A stretch of DNA of 64,000 nt from contig CANJIS010000012.1 in NCBI GenBank assembly GCA_947474565.1, positions 1 through 64,000 of the forward strand, written 5' to 3'. The notes under the pieces are model-generated. The model had not been told where the DNA came from. It saw only the letters and a list, made by a program, of their open reading frames with translations, and did not search any database. The position numbers and the translations under genes were made by a program. The stretch comes from Alphaproteobacteria bacterium. GTDB lineage: Bacteria > Pseudomonadota > Alphaproteobacteria > Micropepsales > Micropepsaceae. Shown one piece after another: positions 24,214-32,273 of this stretch (position 1 is the stretch's first letter; every line of letters begins with the position of its first letter).

Positions 24214-26901
24214 ATGGCCGAGATGGGTATCAAACAGAAAACAGCCAGCGAAGACCGCGCCTTCATCCGCCTTCTGGGGCGGCTGCTGGGTGAGGTCATC
24301 CGCGAGCAGCATGGCCAGATCGCCTACGACCTGGTCGAGGATATCCGCCGCCAATCGGTGGGCGAGTACCGCGCCGGCCAGGGCGAGATGTCGCTCGACC
24401 GGTTTCTGGTGGGCCTCTCCCAGCCGGACATGCTGCTTCTGATCAGAGCCTTTTCAATTTTCTCGCAGCTCGCCAACACCGCGGACGACCATATCCTGCG
24501 CCGCCAGATCAAGGCCGAAGGAACCGGCGCGGCGCGGCGGCTGGAACTGTCCGCCAGCATGGGCACCAAGAAAGTGCGCGACTTTTTGAAAGACGCACTG
24601 TTCGTGCCCGTGATCACCGCCCATCCCACCGAAGTGCGGCGCAAATCCATCCTGGACCGCGAGAATGAAATCGGCGAATTGCTGGAACGGCGCGAACGCG
24701 CCAGTTCGCAGACCACCGAGCAGGTGGAGATCGACGCCCAGCTCAAGCGCGCCATCCGCATTCTGTGGCAGACCCGCATGCTGCGCGACACCCGCATCCG
24801 GGTCAGCGATGAGATCGACAACAATCTCTCCATCTTCTCCACCACCTTCCTGACGGAAGTGCCGGCGGTGAAGCGGCATCTCAGCCAGCTGTTCCAGCTG
24901 AACGGGGAGATCCTGCCCTATCTCAAACCCGGCTCCTGGGTCGGCGGCGACCGCGATGGCAATCCCAACGTCTCGCCCGAAACGCTGGAATATGCCGTGC
25001 GGCATCAGTCGCAACTGGTGTTGGATCATTATCTGAGTGAAATTCATGCCCTGGGCGCGGAACTGTCGCTGTCGGATTCACTGGTCGGCACCAGCACGGC
25101 GCTGAAGAAACTGACGCCGCCGGCGGATCGCATTCCCATCCATCAGGGCGATGAACCGTATCGCGTGGCGCTGGTCAGTTGTTACGCCCGCATGGCCGCG
25201 ACCCACACTTCGTTGCTGGGGGATGGCCCGGCCCGGCCGGCACGCTACAAAGCCGAGCCTTACGCCACGCCGGAAGATTTTGCCGCCGATCTGGATGTGA
25301 TCGCGACCTCACTGAAAGAGAATGGCGGCGGCGACCTGGCGGATGGCCGGCTGCAGAATCTGCGCGAGGCCGTGGCGGCGTTCGGCTTCCATCTTGCCAC
25401 CATGGATGTGCGCCAGAATTCCGATGTTCATGAACGCGCCGTGGCCGAGCTTCTGTCGGTGGCGGGCGTGGGCGCGGATTATCTCAAGCTGGACGAAAAG
25501 GCGCGCAGCAAATTGCTGCTCGATGAACTGTCCCATGCCCGGCCCTTGCGCTCGCCCTATGCGCGCTATTCGGACGAGACCATGCGCGAGATCGCCATCG
25601 CCGATCAGGCCAAGGCCATGAAAACCCGCTTCGGCGACGGCGCCGTGGCCAATTATGTGATCTCCAAGGCTTCTACGCCGTCCGACATGCTGGAAACCGC
25701 CATCATCATGAAAGAGGCAGGCCTGTTCCTGCCCGGCATCGAGCCCAAGGCGTCGTTGCGCATTGTGCCGCTGTTTGAAACCATCGACGATTTGCGCCAC
25801 AGCGCCGATGTCATGGCGGAGTATTTCGACCAGCCGCTGGTGCGCGCCATGATCGCTGCTCAGGACAATCTGCAAGAAGTCATGATCGGCTATTCCGACA
25901 GCAACAAGGATGGCGGTTACGTCACCTCCAACTGGGAAATCCGCGCCGGTATTGACGGGCTGGTGGCGCTGGGCCGCACGCGCGGCATCCGCATGCGCTT
26001 CTTCCATGGCCGCGGCGGCGCCGTCGGCCGTGGCGGCGGGTCGAGCTTTGATGCCATTCGCGCACTGCCGCTGGGCGCCTCGCATAACGGCATTCGCATC
26101 ACCGAACAGGGTGAAGTGGTGGCCTCCAAATACGGCGATCCGGAAATCGGCCGCGCCAGTCTGGAAACCATTGTCGCCGCGACGTTGCTGGCCGAATTGT
26201 CCTCCGATGCGGACTCCGCCGATGGCGAAGCCCAGGCCTTGCTGCATGCCTTCAGCGGTGCGGCCTATAAGGCCTATCGCGGGCTGGTGTATGAGTCTCC
26301 CGGCTTCGAAATCTATTTCCGCGAAGCCACGCCGCTTCTGGAAATCGCTGATTTGAAGATCGGCAGCCGCCCCGCTTCGCGCAAGCAATCGGGCCGCATT
26401 GAAGATCTGCGCGCCATTCCGTGGGTGTTTTCCTGGTCGCAGGCGCGGGTGATGTTGCCCGGCTGGTATGGCTTCGGTACTGCCGCCGCCAAGGTTGGTG
26501 TGGAAAAATTGACGCCGATCTACAAAAGTTCGGCCTCGTTCCGCACCACCATCTCCAATATGGAAATGGTGCTGGTCAAATCCTCCATGCCCATCGCAAG
26601 GCGCTATGCCGACCTGGTGTTGGACCGCGATTTGGCGAAAAAGATCACCGCCCGCATCGAAGAAGAATGGCAGGCGACGGTGGATGTGGTGCTTCGGATC
26701 AGCGGGCAGAAGAGCCTGTTGGAAGCCGATCCGCGATTGAAGGCTTCGATCCAGAGCCGCCTGCCTTATGTGGACGCGCTCAATCATCTGCAGGTGGACC
26801 TGCTGCGCCGCCGCCGTGCCGGCGAAGACGACGCCGATATCCATCGCGGCATTCACATGTCGATCAATGGCGTGTCGGCGGGCCTGCGTAACTCGGGCTG
26901 A
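24214..26901 (+). CDS. ppc: Phosphoenolpyruvate carboxylase
   Basis: 895 residues, normal family length. Carboxylates PEP with bicarbonate to oxaloacetate, refilling the TCA cycle. Active-site landmarks: VITAHPTEVRRKS with His137, the GSWVGGDRDGNPNV loop near 245, SDSNKDGGYVTSNW near 570 and FHGRGGAVGRGGG near 600; it ends in NSG, the conserved C-terminus (usually NTG). The ATG at 24214 is taken as start although its ribosome-binding site is weak; an ATG nine bases later is an alternative. Convergent with the mocR gene, which ends one base away. Confidence 0.95.
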   Translation: MAEMGIKQKTASEDRAFIRLLGRLLGEVIREQHGQIAYDLVEDIRRQSVGEYRAGQGEMSLDRFLVGLSQPDMLLLIRAFSIFSQLANTADDHILRRQIKAEGTGAARRLELSASMGTKKVRDFLKDALFVPVITAHPTEVRRKSILDRENEIGELLERRERASSQTTEQVEIDAQLKRAIRILWQTRMLRDTRIRVSDEIDNNLSIFSTTFLTEVPAVKRHLSQLFQLNGEILPYLKPGSWVGGDRDGNPNVSPETLEYAVRHQSQLVLDHYLSEIHALGAELSLSDSLVGTSTALKKLTPPADRIPIHQGDEPYRVALVSCYARMAATHTSLLGDGPARPARYKAEPYATPEDFAADLDVIATSLKENGGGDLADGRLQNLREAVAAFGFHLATMDVRQNSDVHERAVAELLSVAGVGADYLKLDEKARSKLLLDELSHARPLRSPYARYSDETMREIAIADQAKAMKTRFGDGAVANYVISKASTPSDMLETAIIMKEAGLFLPGIEPKASLRIVPLFETIDDLRHSADVMAEYFDQPLVRAMIAAQDNLQEVMIGYSDSNKDGGYVTSNWEIRAGIDGLVALGRTRGIRMRFFHGRGGAVGRGGGSSFDAIRALPLGASHNGIRITEQGEVVASKYGDPEIGRASLETIVAATLLAELSSDADSADGEAQALLHAFSGAAYKAYRGLVYESPGFEIYFREATPLLEIADLKIGSRPASRKQSGRIEDLRAIPWVFSWSQARVMLPGWYGFGTAAAKVGVEKLTPIYKSSASFRTTISNMEMVLVKSSMPIARRYADLVLDRDLAKKITARIEEEWQATVDVVLRISGQKSLLEADPRLKASIQSRLPYVDALNHLQVDLLRRRRAGEDDADIHRGIHMSINGVSAGLRNSG

Positions 26902-26902
26902 T

Positions 26903-28297
26903 TCAGACCACGTGAGACGATAGTGCCGGTGGCTCGGCCAGAAGGTCGGCGATCACCGCCAGCCCATGCGCCAATTCATCCTGTGTCTGCGGCGCGCCCA
27001 ACCCCAGGCGCAGCGCTTCTGGCGGCGCCATCAAGGCAAATGCATCACTGGCCACCGCGCCGATACCCAGCGGCGTCAGGCGGGTGAGAAATTCGCCGCG
27101 CGTCCACGGCGCGGGCAGTGTCAGCCACATATGAAAGCCATCGCCGCCCCGGACCAGCGCCGGTGGCAAAAGCCGAGCCGCCAGGGCGCGGCGCGCGGCG
27201 CTTTCCTTGCGGATAGCGGACAGCAATTGGGTCGCGGTGCCATTTTCAATCCAGTTGCGGGCAATCGCGGCGGTGAGCGGCGACGCCATTGCCGCGGTGG
27301 CGCGGATAGAAGCCGACAGGCGCGACGCGGCGCGGGCGTCGGGCACCACGCAATAGGCCAGCCGCAACGATGGCGACAGGCATTTGGCGAGGCCCGCAAT
27401 GTGCCAGGTGATGTCGGGCGCCAGCATGGCCAAGGGCGGTGGCGCGCTTGCGGCCAGCATGCCGTAGGCATCGTCTTCGATCAGAACGAGGTTATGCCGC
27501 CGCGCCACCGCAATCACAGCCTGCCGCCGCGCCAGCGACATGGTCGCGGTGGTAGGATTGTGGAGCGTGGGTGTGAGATAAAGCGCTTTGGGCTTTTGCT
27601 TCGCGCATACGCTTTCCAGCGCATCGGGCAGCAGCCCTTCGCTGTCCATCGCCACCGGCGCCAGCGTCAGGCGAGCCTGTGCTGCCAGCGCGCGAAAACC
27701 AGGATAGCAAAGTGCCTCGGCGGCGATGATGTCGCCGGGCGCGGCCAGCAAACCGGCGATGGCGAACAACGCACTTTGCGCGCCGGGCGCAATGATCAGG
27801 CGATCAACGCCAAGGTCCGGCAACCGCGAAGCCAGCCACTGCACCCCGGCTTGCCGGTCCGCCAGTGCGCCCCCCGGCGCCTGATATTGCAGCAGCAGGT
27901 CGAGGCCTTCTTCTTCCAGCGCGCCGATATCGCGCCATAGGCGGCCGACCAGCGCGGCATCGGAAAACCGCGGCGGCAGATTCATCGACAGATCAACACG
28001 GCCTTCGGCCGGAAGGCTGGTGCGCGGCACGGTCCGTCCGCCGCGCACGAATGTCCCCTGCCCCACCTTGCCGGTCAGCAGCCCCCGGCCGCGCGCTTCG
28101 GCATAGGCGCGGGTGACAGTGGTGAAATCGATCCCCAGGCTTTCTGCCAGGGCCCGCTGGGGCGGCAGCCGGGTGCCGGGTGGCAGCTTGCCGCTGGCGA
28201 TATCGGCTTCCAGCGCGTCGGCAATCGCCAGGTAAACCGGGCCTGAGCCGGGTTTTAGCCGGGGTGTCCATATCGCCGCAGTCAGCGTCTTCGTCAT
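26903..28297 (-). CDS. MocR-type regulator (GntR HTH fused to aminotransferase fold)
   Basis: 464 residues. An N-terminal GntR winged helix (about 18-85: LPPGTRLPPQRALAESLGIDFTTVTRAY) is followed by a class I aminotransferase-like domain that should bind PLP through the lysine in HIAGLAKCLSPSLRLAY. MocR proteins sense PLP or amino compounds, commonly regulating themselves and a neighbour. The divergent DUF983 gene, 63 bases away, is the natural candidate target. Its own ligand cannot be predicted. Confidence 0.88.
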   Translation of the reverse strand: MTKTLTAAIWTPRLKPGSGPVYLAIADALEADIASGKLPPGTRLPPQRALAESLGIDFTTVTRAYAEARGRGLLTGKVGQGTFVRGGRTVPRTSLPAEGRVDLSMNLPPRFSDAALVGRLWRDIGALEEEGLDLLLQYQAPGGALADRQAGVQWLASRLPDLGVDRLIIAPGAQSALFAIAGLLAAPGDIIAAEALCYPGFRALAAQARLTLAPVAMDSEGLLPDALESVCAKQKPKALYLTPTLHNPTTATMSLARRQAVIAVARRHNLVLIEDDAYGMLAASAPPPLAMLAPDITWHIAGLAKCLSPSLRLAYCVVPDARAASRLSASIRATAAMASPLTAAIARNWIENGTATQLLSAIRKESAARRALAARLLPPALVRGGDGFHMWLTLPAPWTRGEFLTRLTPLGIGAVASDAFALMAPPEALRLGLGAPQTQDELAHGLAVIADLLAEPPALSSHVV

Positions 28298-28349
28298 TGT
28301 CTGGAAAGCCTCTTGGTAGTATATGGATATTGTATGTACTGAATGTATG
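28298..28349. promoter_or_regulatory. Candidate MocR operator between divergent genes
   Basis: A short AT-rich spacer between a MocR gene and a DUF983 gene. TGTATG occurs twice as a direct repeat, at 28331-28336 and 28344-28349 (13 bases apart), next to GTATATGGATAT. Direct repeats in the divergent promoter are the usual MocR binding arrangement. Assigned by position and pattern. Confidence 0.35.
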
Positions 28350-28360
28350 CAAGGCTTATG

Positions 28361-28744
28361 GAGATGCCGATACGCCAGGATATTTCACTGAAGCTCGCCG
28401 CCCGCCGCGCTGTGCTGGGCCGCTGCCCCTGTTGCGGCGAAGGCAAGCTGTTTCGCGCCTATCTGAAGCAGGTCGAGAATTGCGCCGCTTGCGGCGAACG
28501 CTTCGGCCATATCCGCGCCGATGACGCCGCCCCCTGGCTGACCCTGATCCTGGTCGGCCATGTGTTTGTCCCGCTGATGCTGATCTTTGTGGCCACCAGC
28601 ACCTTGGGGACCTGGACGCAGGCGGCGATGTGGTCGGCGATTTTCGCCGCCCTGTGCCTGGCAATCCTGCCGCGCGCCAAAGCCTTCTTCATCGCCTTGC
28701 TGTGGCTGACCGGCGCTGGCGAAGGCCGCCAGAAGATCGCCTAA
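28361..28744 (+). CDS. DUF983 family membrane protein
   Basis: 127 residues from the ATG at 28361, with AAGG four bases upstream; an ATG at 28343 falls inside the likely operator and is less favoured. An N-terminal zinc-ribbon-like part (CPCCGEG then CAACGE, about 22-50) precedes two membrane helices (about 63-84 and 88-110), the DUF983 layout. Function unknown; often near cytochrome oxidase or Nudix genes in other Alphaproteobacteria. Convergent with the ligase gene, overlapping it by four bases. Confidence 0.8.
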   Translation, partial: EMPIRQDISLKLAARRAVLGRCPCCGEGKLFRAYLKQVENCAACGERFGHIRADDAAPWLTLILVGHVFVPLMLIFVATSTLGTWTQAAMWSAIFAALCLAILPRAKAFFIALLWLTGAGEGRQKIA

Positions 28745-30387
28745 AGTGGCGTTTCCGGTTTCGGCCCTCGCCCGGCCAATTCCTTGTCGAGAATTTTTTC
28801 CAGCGTAACCAGTTCATCCGCTTCGCGCGACGGCTTGTCCCAGCGGATGCGGTGAACGCGCGGAAAGCGCATCGCCACCCCGGATTTGTGGCGTGCCGAA
28901 CGCAGCAAGCCTTCGAAGGCGATTTCCAGCACCAGTCCGAAATCCTGATCGGCCCGCACCGAGCGCACCGGACCGAAGCGCTCCACCGTGTTGTCGCGCA
29001 CGAATTTGTCCAGCCGCGTCAGTTCTTCATCGGTGAAGCCGAAATAGGCCTTGCCCACCGGGGTCAGGCTGCGGCTGCCGTCCTTTTCGTCACGCCATAC
29101 GCCGAACGTGTAATCGGAATAGAAGCCGGAGCGTTTGCCGTGGCCGCGCTGGGCATACATCAGCACCGCATCCACCAGATGCGGATCGCGCTTCCATTTG
29201 AACCAGGGACCTTTGGGACGCCCCGCTTCATAGATCGAATCCCGGCGCTTCAGCATCAACCCTTCCGCCTTTTGCGCATCACCCTCGGGCGGGTGGGCGC
29301 GAAGCGCCGTCAATTCCTCCCAGCTTTCGAAAGATTGAAGCGGCGACAGATCGATCCGGGGGTTGTTCAGCCGCGCAATAAACGCTTCCAGCCTTTGGCG
29401 GCGGTCAGTGAACGGCAGGCGGCGCAAATCCTGATCACCCTCCAGCAGCAGATCATAGGCGCGAATGCCGACGGGGAATTTGCGCATCAATGCGGCATCG
29501 GTGGTTTTGCGGTTCAAGCGCTGCTGCAGGTCGCCGAAGCTGGCAATGCTTCCGGTTTGTAGCACCAGCAATTCGCCGTCCAGCACGCCTTCAAAATTCA
29601 GCGCCTCCAGCACATCGGGAAAGGACTTGCCGATATCGTCGCCGGTGCGGCTGTAGAGCCGTTTTTCGCCGCCTTCATTCACCGCCTGGACCCGGATGCC
29701 ATCCCACTTCCATTCGGCGGCATATTCGGCGGCGTTCAGCTTGGAAAAATCGCCCGGCGCGTCCAGCGCCTGGGCCAGCATCACGGGACGAAAACGGGCG
29801 GGTGCGTCTGCGCTTGGTTTTTCGCCCCGGCCCGACAGCCAGGCGAACAAATCCTCGTAGGGCGGGGTCTGGCCGTGCCACAGATCTTCTATGTCGGCGA
29901 GCGGCACATTGCCCAATTGCGCCAGCGCCTGCTTGGCCAGACGCGCCGAAACGCCCACACGCAAACCGCCCGACAAAAGCTTGAGCAGCGCCCAGCGGCC
30001 ATCGGCGTCGAGTGCATCAAGCCAGCGTTCCAGCAGCTGCGGCACTTCACGGCGGGAGGCAGCGCGCAGCGTATCCACCACTTCCGGCAATTGCGGCTCG
30101 GCATTGGCGCCGGGTTTGGGATCCCAGATCAGCGCCACGGTCTCGGCCAGGTCGCCGACGAAATCATAGGACAGCGAAAACAGTTGCGGATCGACGCGCG
30201 CTTCCACGGCCTTGCGGATCATGGCGGGCTTGGCGGCATCGAGTGACAGATCGCCCGTCAGGCTGGCCATCGCCCAGCCCCGTTCGGGATCGGGCACGTG
30301 GGCGAGATAATCGGTCAGCAGAACAAGCTTGGCGTTGCGCCCGGGCGTGAAGGACAGACGATCCAGAAGATGTGCGAAGGCCCGCAT
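28741..30387 (-). CDS. ATP-dependent DNA ligase of the ligase/exonuclease repair cassette
   Basis: 548 residues. N-terminal DNA-binding domain (1-200), adenylation domain with the catalytic lysine in EWKWDGIR (Lys227), motif III-like FEGVLDGELLV, motif IV EGLMLKRRDS, and an OB-fold domain with FKWKRDPHLVDAV. This is the bacterial ATP-ligase type that travels with an MBL-fold exonuclease, and often with an Lhr helicase and a PdeM-like phosphoesterase, in a DNA-damage cassette. Start and exonuclease stop share one base (TGATG). Lhr and PdeM are not in the window. Confidence 0.9.
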   Translation of the reverse strand: MRAFAHLLDRLSFTPGRNAKLVLLTDYLAHVPDPERGWAMASLTGDLSLDAAKPAMIRKAVEARVDPQLFSLSYDFVGDLAETVALIWDPKPGANAEPQLPEVVDTLRAASRREVPQLLERWLDALDADGRWALLKLLSGGLRVGVSARLAKQALAQLGNVPLADIEDLWHGQTPPYEDLFAWLSGRGEKPSADAPARFRPVMLAQALDAPGDFSKLNAAEYAAEWKWDGIRVQAVNEGGEKRLYSRTGDDIGKSFPDVLEALNFEGVLDGELLVLQTGSIASFGDLQQRLNRKTTDAALMRKFPVGIRAYDLLLEGDQDLRRLPFTDRRQRLEAFIARLNNPRIDLSPLQSFESWEELTALRAHPPEGDAQKAEGLMLKRRDSIYEAGRPKGPWFKWKRDPHLVDAVLMYAQRGHGKRSGFYSDYTFGVWRDEKDGSRSLTPVGKAYFGFTDEELTRLDKFVRDNTVERFGPVRSVRADQDFGLVLEIAFEGLLRSARHKSGVAMRFPRVHRIRWDKPSREADELVTLEKILDKELAGRGPKPETPL

Positions 30388-31418
30388 CAGGCCTCCTCAT
30401 CCTCATAGCCCACCAGCTTCAGCGCCTTTGCTTCGATGCCGTTTAATTGCGCCCAGCGCAGCAGGGCATCCTCGTTGCCATGGGTGACCCATAATTCCTG
30501 CGGTCGGATGCCGGAGATGGTGGTGGTGAGCTCCTCCCAATCGCCATGGTCGGACAGGATCAAGGGCAATTCGATCCCACGCTGACGGGCGCGGGCTCGC
30601 ACCCGCATCCAGCCGGAGGCGAAAACGGGCAGCGGGTCGGCGAAACGCCGGGCCCAGCGGTCGGCGATGGCCGATGGCGGGGCGATCACGATCTTGCCCG
30701 GAAGCTTGTCGCCACTGTCGGAGGTGCCAGACGCCAGCGGTCCCAGCGCCACGCCGAAACTTTCATACAGCGCATTGAGATTGGTCATCGCGCCATGGAC
30801 GTAGATGGTCTCGCCGTAACCGGCCTCGCGCAGCAGCACGATCAGGCGCTGCGCCTTGCCCAGCGCGTATGCGCCTACCAGATGGGTGCGTTCGGGAAAT
30901 TGCCGCAGTGAGATCAGCAGCTTTTCCACTTCTTCATTGTCCGGCGGATGGCGGAAGACCGGCAGGCCGAACGTGGCCTCACTGACAAACACATCGCACG
31001 CCACTTGTTCAAACTGCCGGCAGGTGGGATCGCGGCGGCGCTTGTAATCGCCCGACACCACAATGCTCATGCCCTTCCAGGTAAGGGCGCATTGCGCCGA
31101 ACCCAATATGTGCCCGGCCGGCCGCAGCGTGACCGAGACCCCATCGCGCATCACCGGCGCGCCATACGGCGCCGCCTCCTGCGTGGCTGCGAAATCGGCG
31201 CCATACCGGGTTGCCATGATCGCCAGCGTCTCTGCCGTCGCCAGCACCGTGCCATGGCCGCTGCGGGCGTGATCGCCATGCCCATGCGTAATGACGGCGC
31301 GCGCCACCGGCGTCACCGGATCGATATAGAAATCCCCGGGCGGGCAATAAAGCCCGGCCTCGGCGGGACGGAGAAGGTCGGAGAATTTCAAAGCGGACCG
31401 CGACCATGGAAAGGGCAT
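30387..31418 (-). CDS. Ligase-associated MBL-fold DNA exonuclease
   Basis: 343 residues. Beta-CASP/metallo-beta-lactamase nuclease with the zinc motif HGHGDH (45-50) in AVITHGHGDHARSGHG, a second site in ILSDHGDW, and VTHGNEDALLRWAQLNG at the C-terminus. Family members resect DNA ends before the partner ligase acts. The opening LKFSDLLRPAEAGLYCPPGDFYIDP (read from residue 10) is the family N-terminus. Translationally coupled to the ligase downstream. The ATG at 31418 has no strong ribosome-binding site. Confidence 0.88.
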   Translation of the reverse strand: MPFPWSRSALKFSDLLRPAEAGLYCPPGDFYIDPVTPVARAVITHGHGDHARSGHGTVLATAETLAIMATRYGADFAATQEAAPYGAPVMRDGVSVTLRPAGHILGSAQCALTWKGMSIVVSGDYKRRRDPTCRQFEQVACDVFVSEATFGLPVFRHPPDNEEVEKLLISLRQFPERTHLVGAYALGKAQRLIVLLREAGYGETIYVHGAMTNLNALYESFGVALGPLASGTSDSGDKLPGKIVIAPPSAIADRWARRFADPLPVFASGWMRVRARARQRGIELPLILSDHGDWEELTTTISGIRPQELWVTHGNEDALLRWAQLNGIEAKALKLVGYEDEEA

Positions 31419-31513
31419 GGTGTTAAGTCAGCCTGAACCGGGCGGTTCCCGGCAGCCGCGAAACTTGCTACAAGCGCCCACGTTACGGCCTTCCAATCGA
31501 AAGAACGCGCGCC

Positions 31514-32194
31514 TTGTTTCTCGAACAACGAGATTTTCTGACGCCCCCGGAAGTGGCCCGCCTCACCGCGCTGGGCCGGGAATTGCGCTTTGTGGATGGG
31601 CGGCTGTCCAACCCCCACAACATCACCAAGTCCAATCTTCAGGCCGACATGACCGATCCGCGCTATGGCGAAAGCGCCCAGATCGTCATGGACGCGTTTA
31701 CCCGTTCGCGGCCGTTCCAGGATTTCGCCATGCCCACGAAAATCGCGCCGCCGCTGATGGCGCGTTATGAGCCGGGCATGAAATACGGCGCGCATGCCGA
31801 TGTCGCGTTCATGAAAATCATCCAGGCCGGCGGCGAGACGATCAATCTGCGGTCGGATATTTCCTGCACTGTGTTTCTCAGCGACCCCGCCAGCTATACG
31901 GGCGGCGAGCTGGTGCTGCATATCGGCACCAAGCCGGTGGTGATCAAGGGCGTGCCGGGCGAGGCCTTTGTCTATCCATCCACCCTGCTCCATGAAGTAC
32001 GGCCGGTGACCCATGGCCAGCGCCTGGTCGCCATCACCTTCATCGAAAGCCTGGTGCCCGACGAGCGCGAGCGCAACGCCCTGTTTGAATTGAAGGACGT
32101 TCTGTCGCTCGAAGGGTTGAAAATGGACTGGGTCAGCCGCGTCCGCATGGAAGTGGCGCTGAACAACCTGACAAGGCTCTGGTCCAAGCCTTAA
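31514..32194 (+). CDS. PKHD-type Fe(II)/2-oxoglutarate hydroxylase (PiuC/YbiX)
   Basis: 226 residues from a TTG at 31514, chosen because members start with M-F-L followed by a short helix. Double-stranded beta-helix with iron ligands His94 and Asp96 (YGAHADVAF) and His160 (STLLHEV), and the 2-oxoglutarate-binding Arg170 in HGQRLVAITF. Members are often linked to TonB-dependent iron uptake; no siderophore gene is adjacent here. Divergent from the exonuclease gene. Confidence 0.88.
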   Translation: MFLEQRDFLTPPEVARLTALGRELRFVDGRLSNPHNITKSNLQADMTDPRYGESAQIVMDAFTRSRPFQDFAMPTKIAPPLMARYEPGMKYGAHADVAFMKIIQAGGETINLRSDISCTVFLSDPASYTGGELVLHIGTKPVVIKGVPGEAFVYPSTLLHEVRPVTHGQRLVAITFIESLVPDERERNALFELKDVLSLEGLKMDWVSRVRMEVALNNLTRLWSKP

Positions 32195-32273
32195 TAGGCT
32201 CAAGTGGGGCCGGTCTTGCGCTTCGCCCGGAACGGTGAGACGAGTAAGGTTCAACCGGTTCCGGACTCCCACC

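Noticed and set aside
25309-26856. 515-codon minus-strand frame
   Set aside because: Shadow of the ppc gene, low-complexity composition typical of antisense frames in GC-rich DNA.
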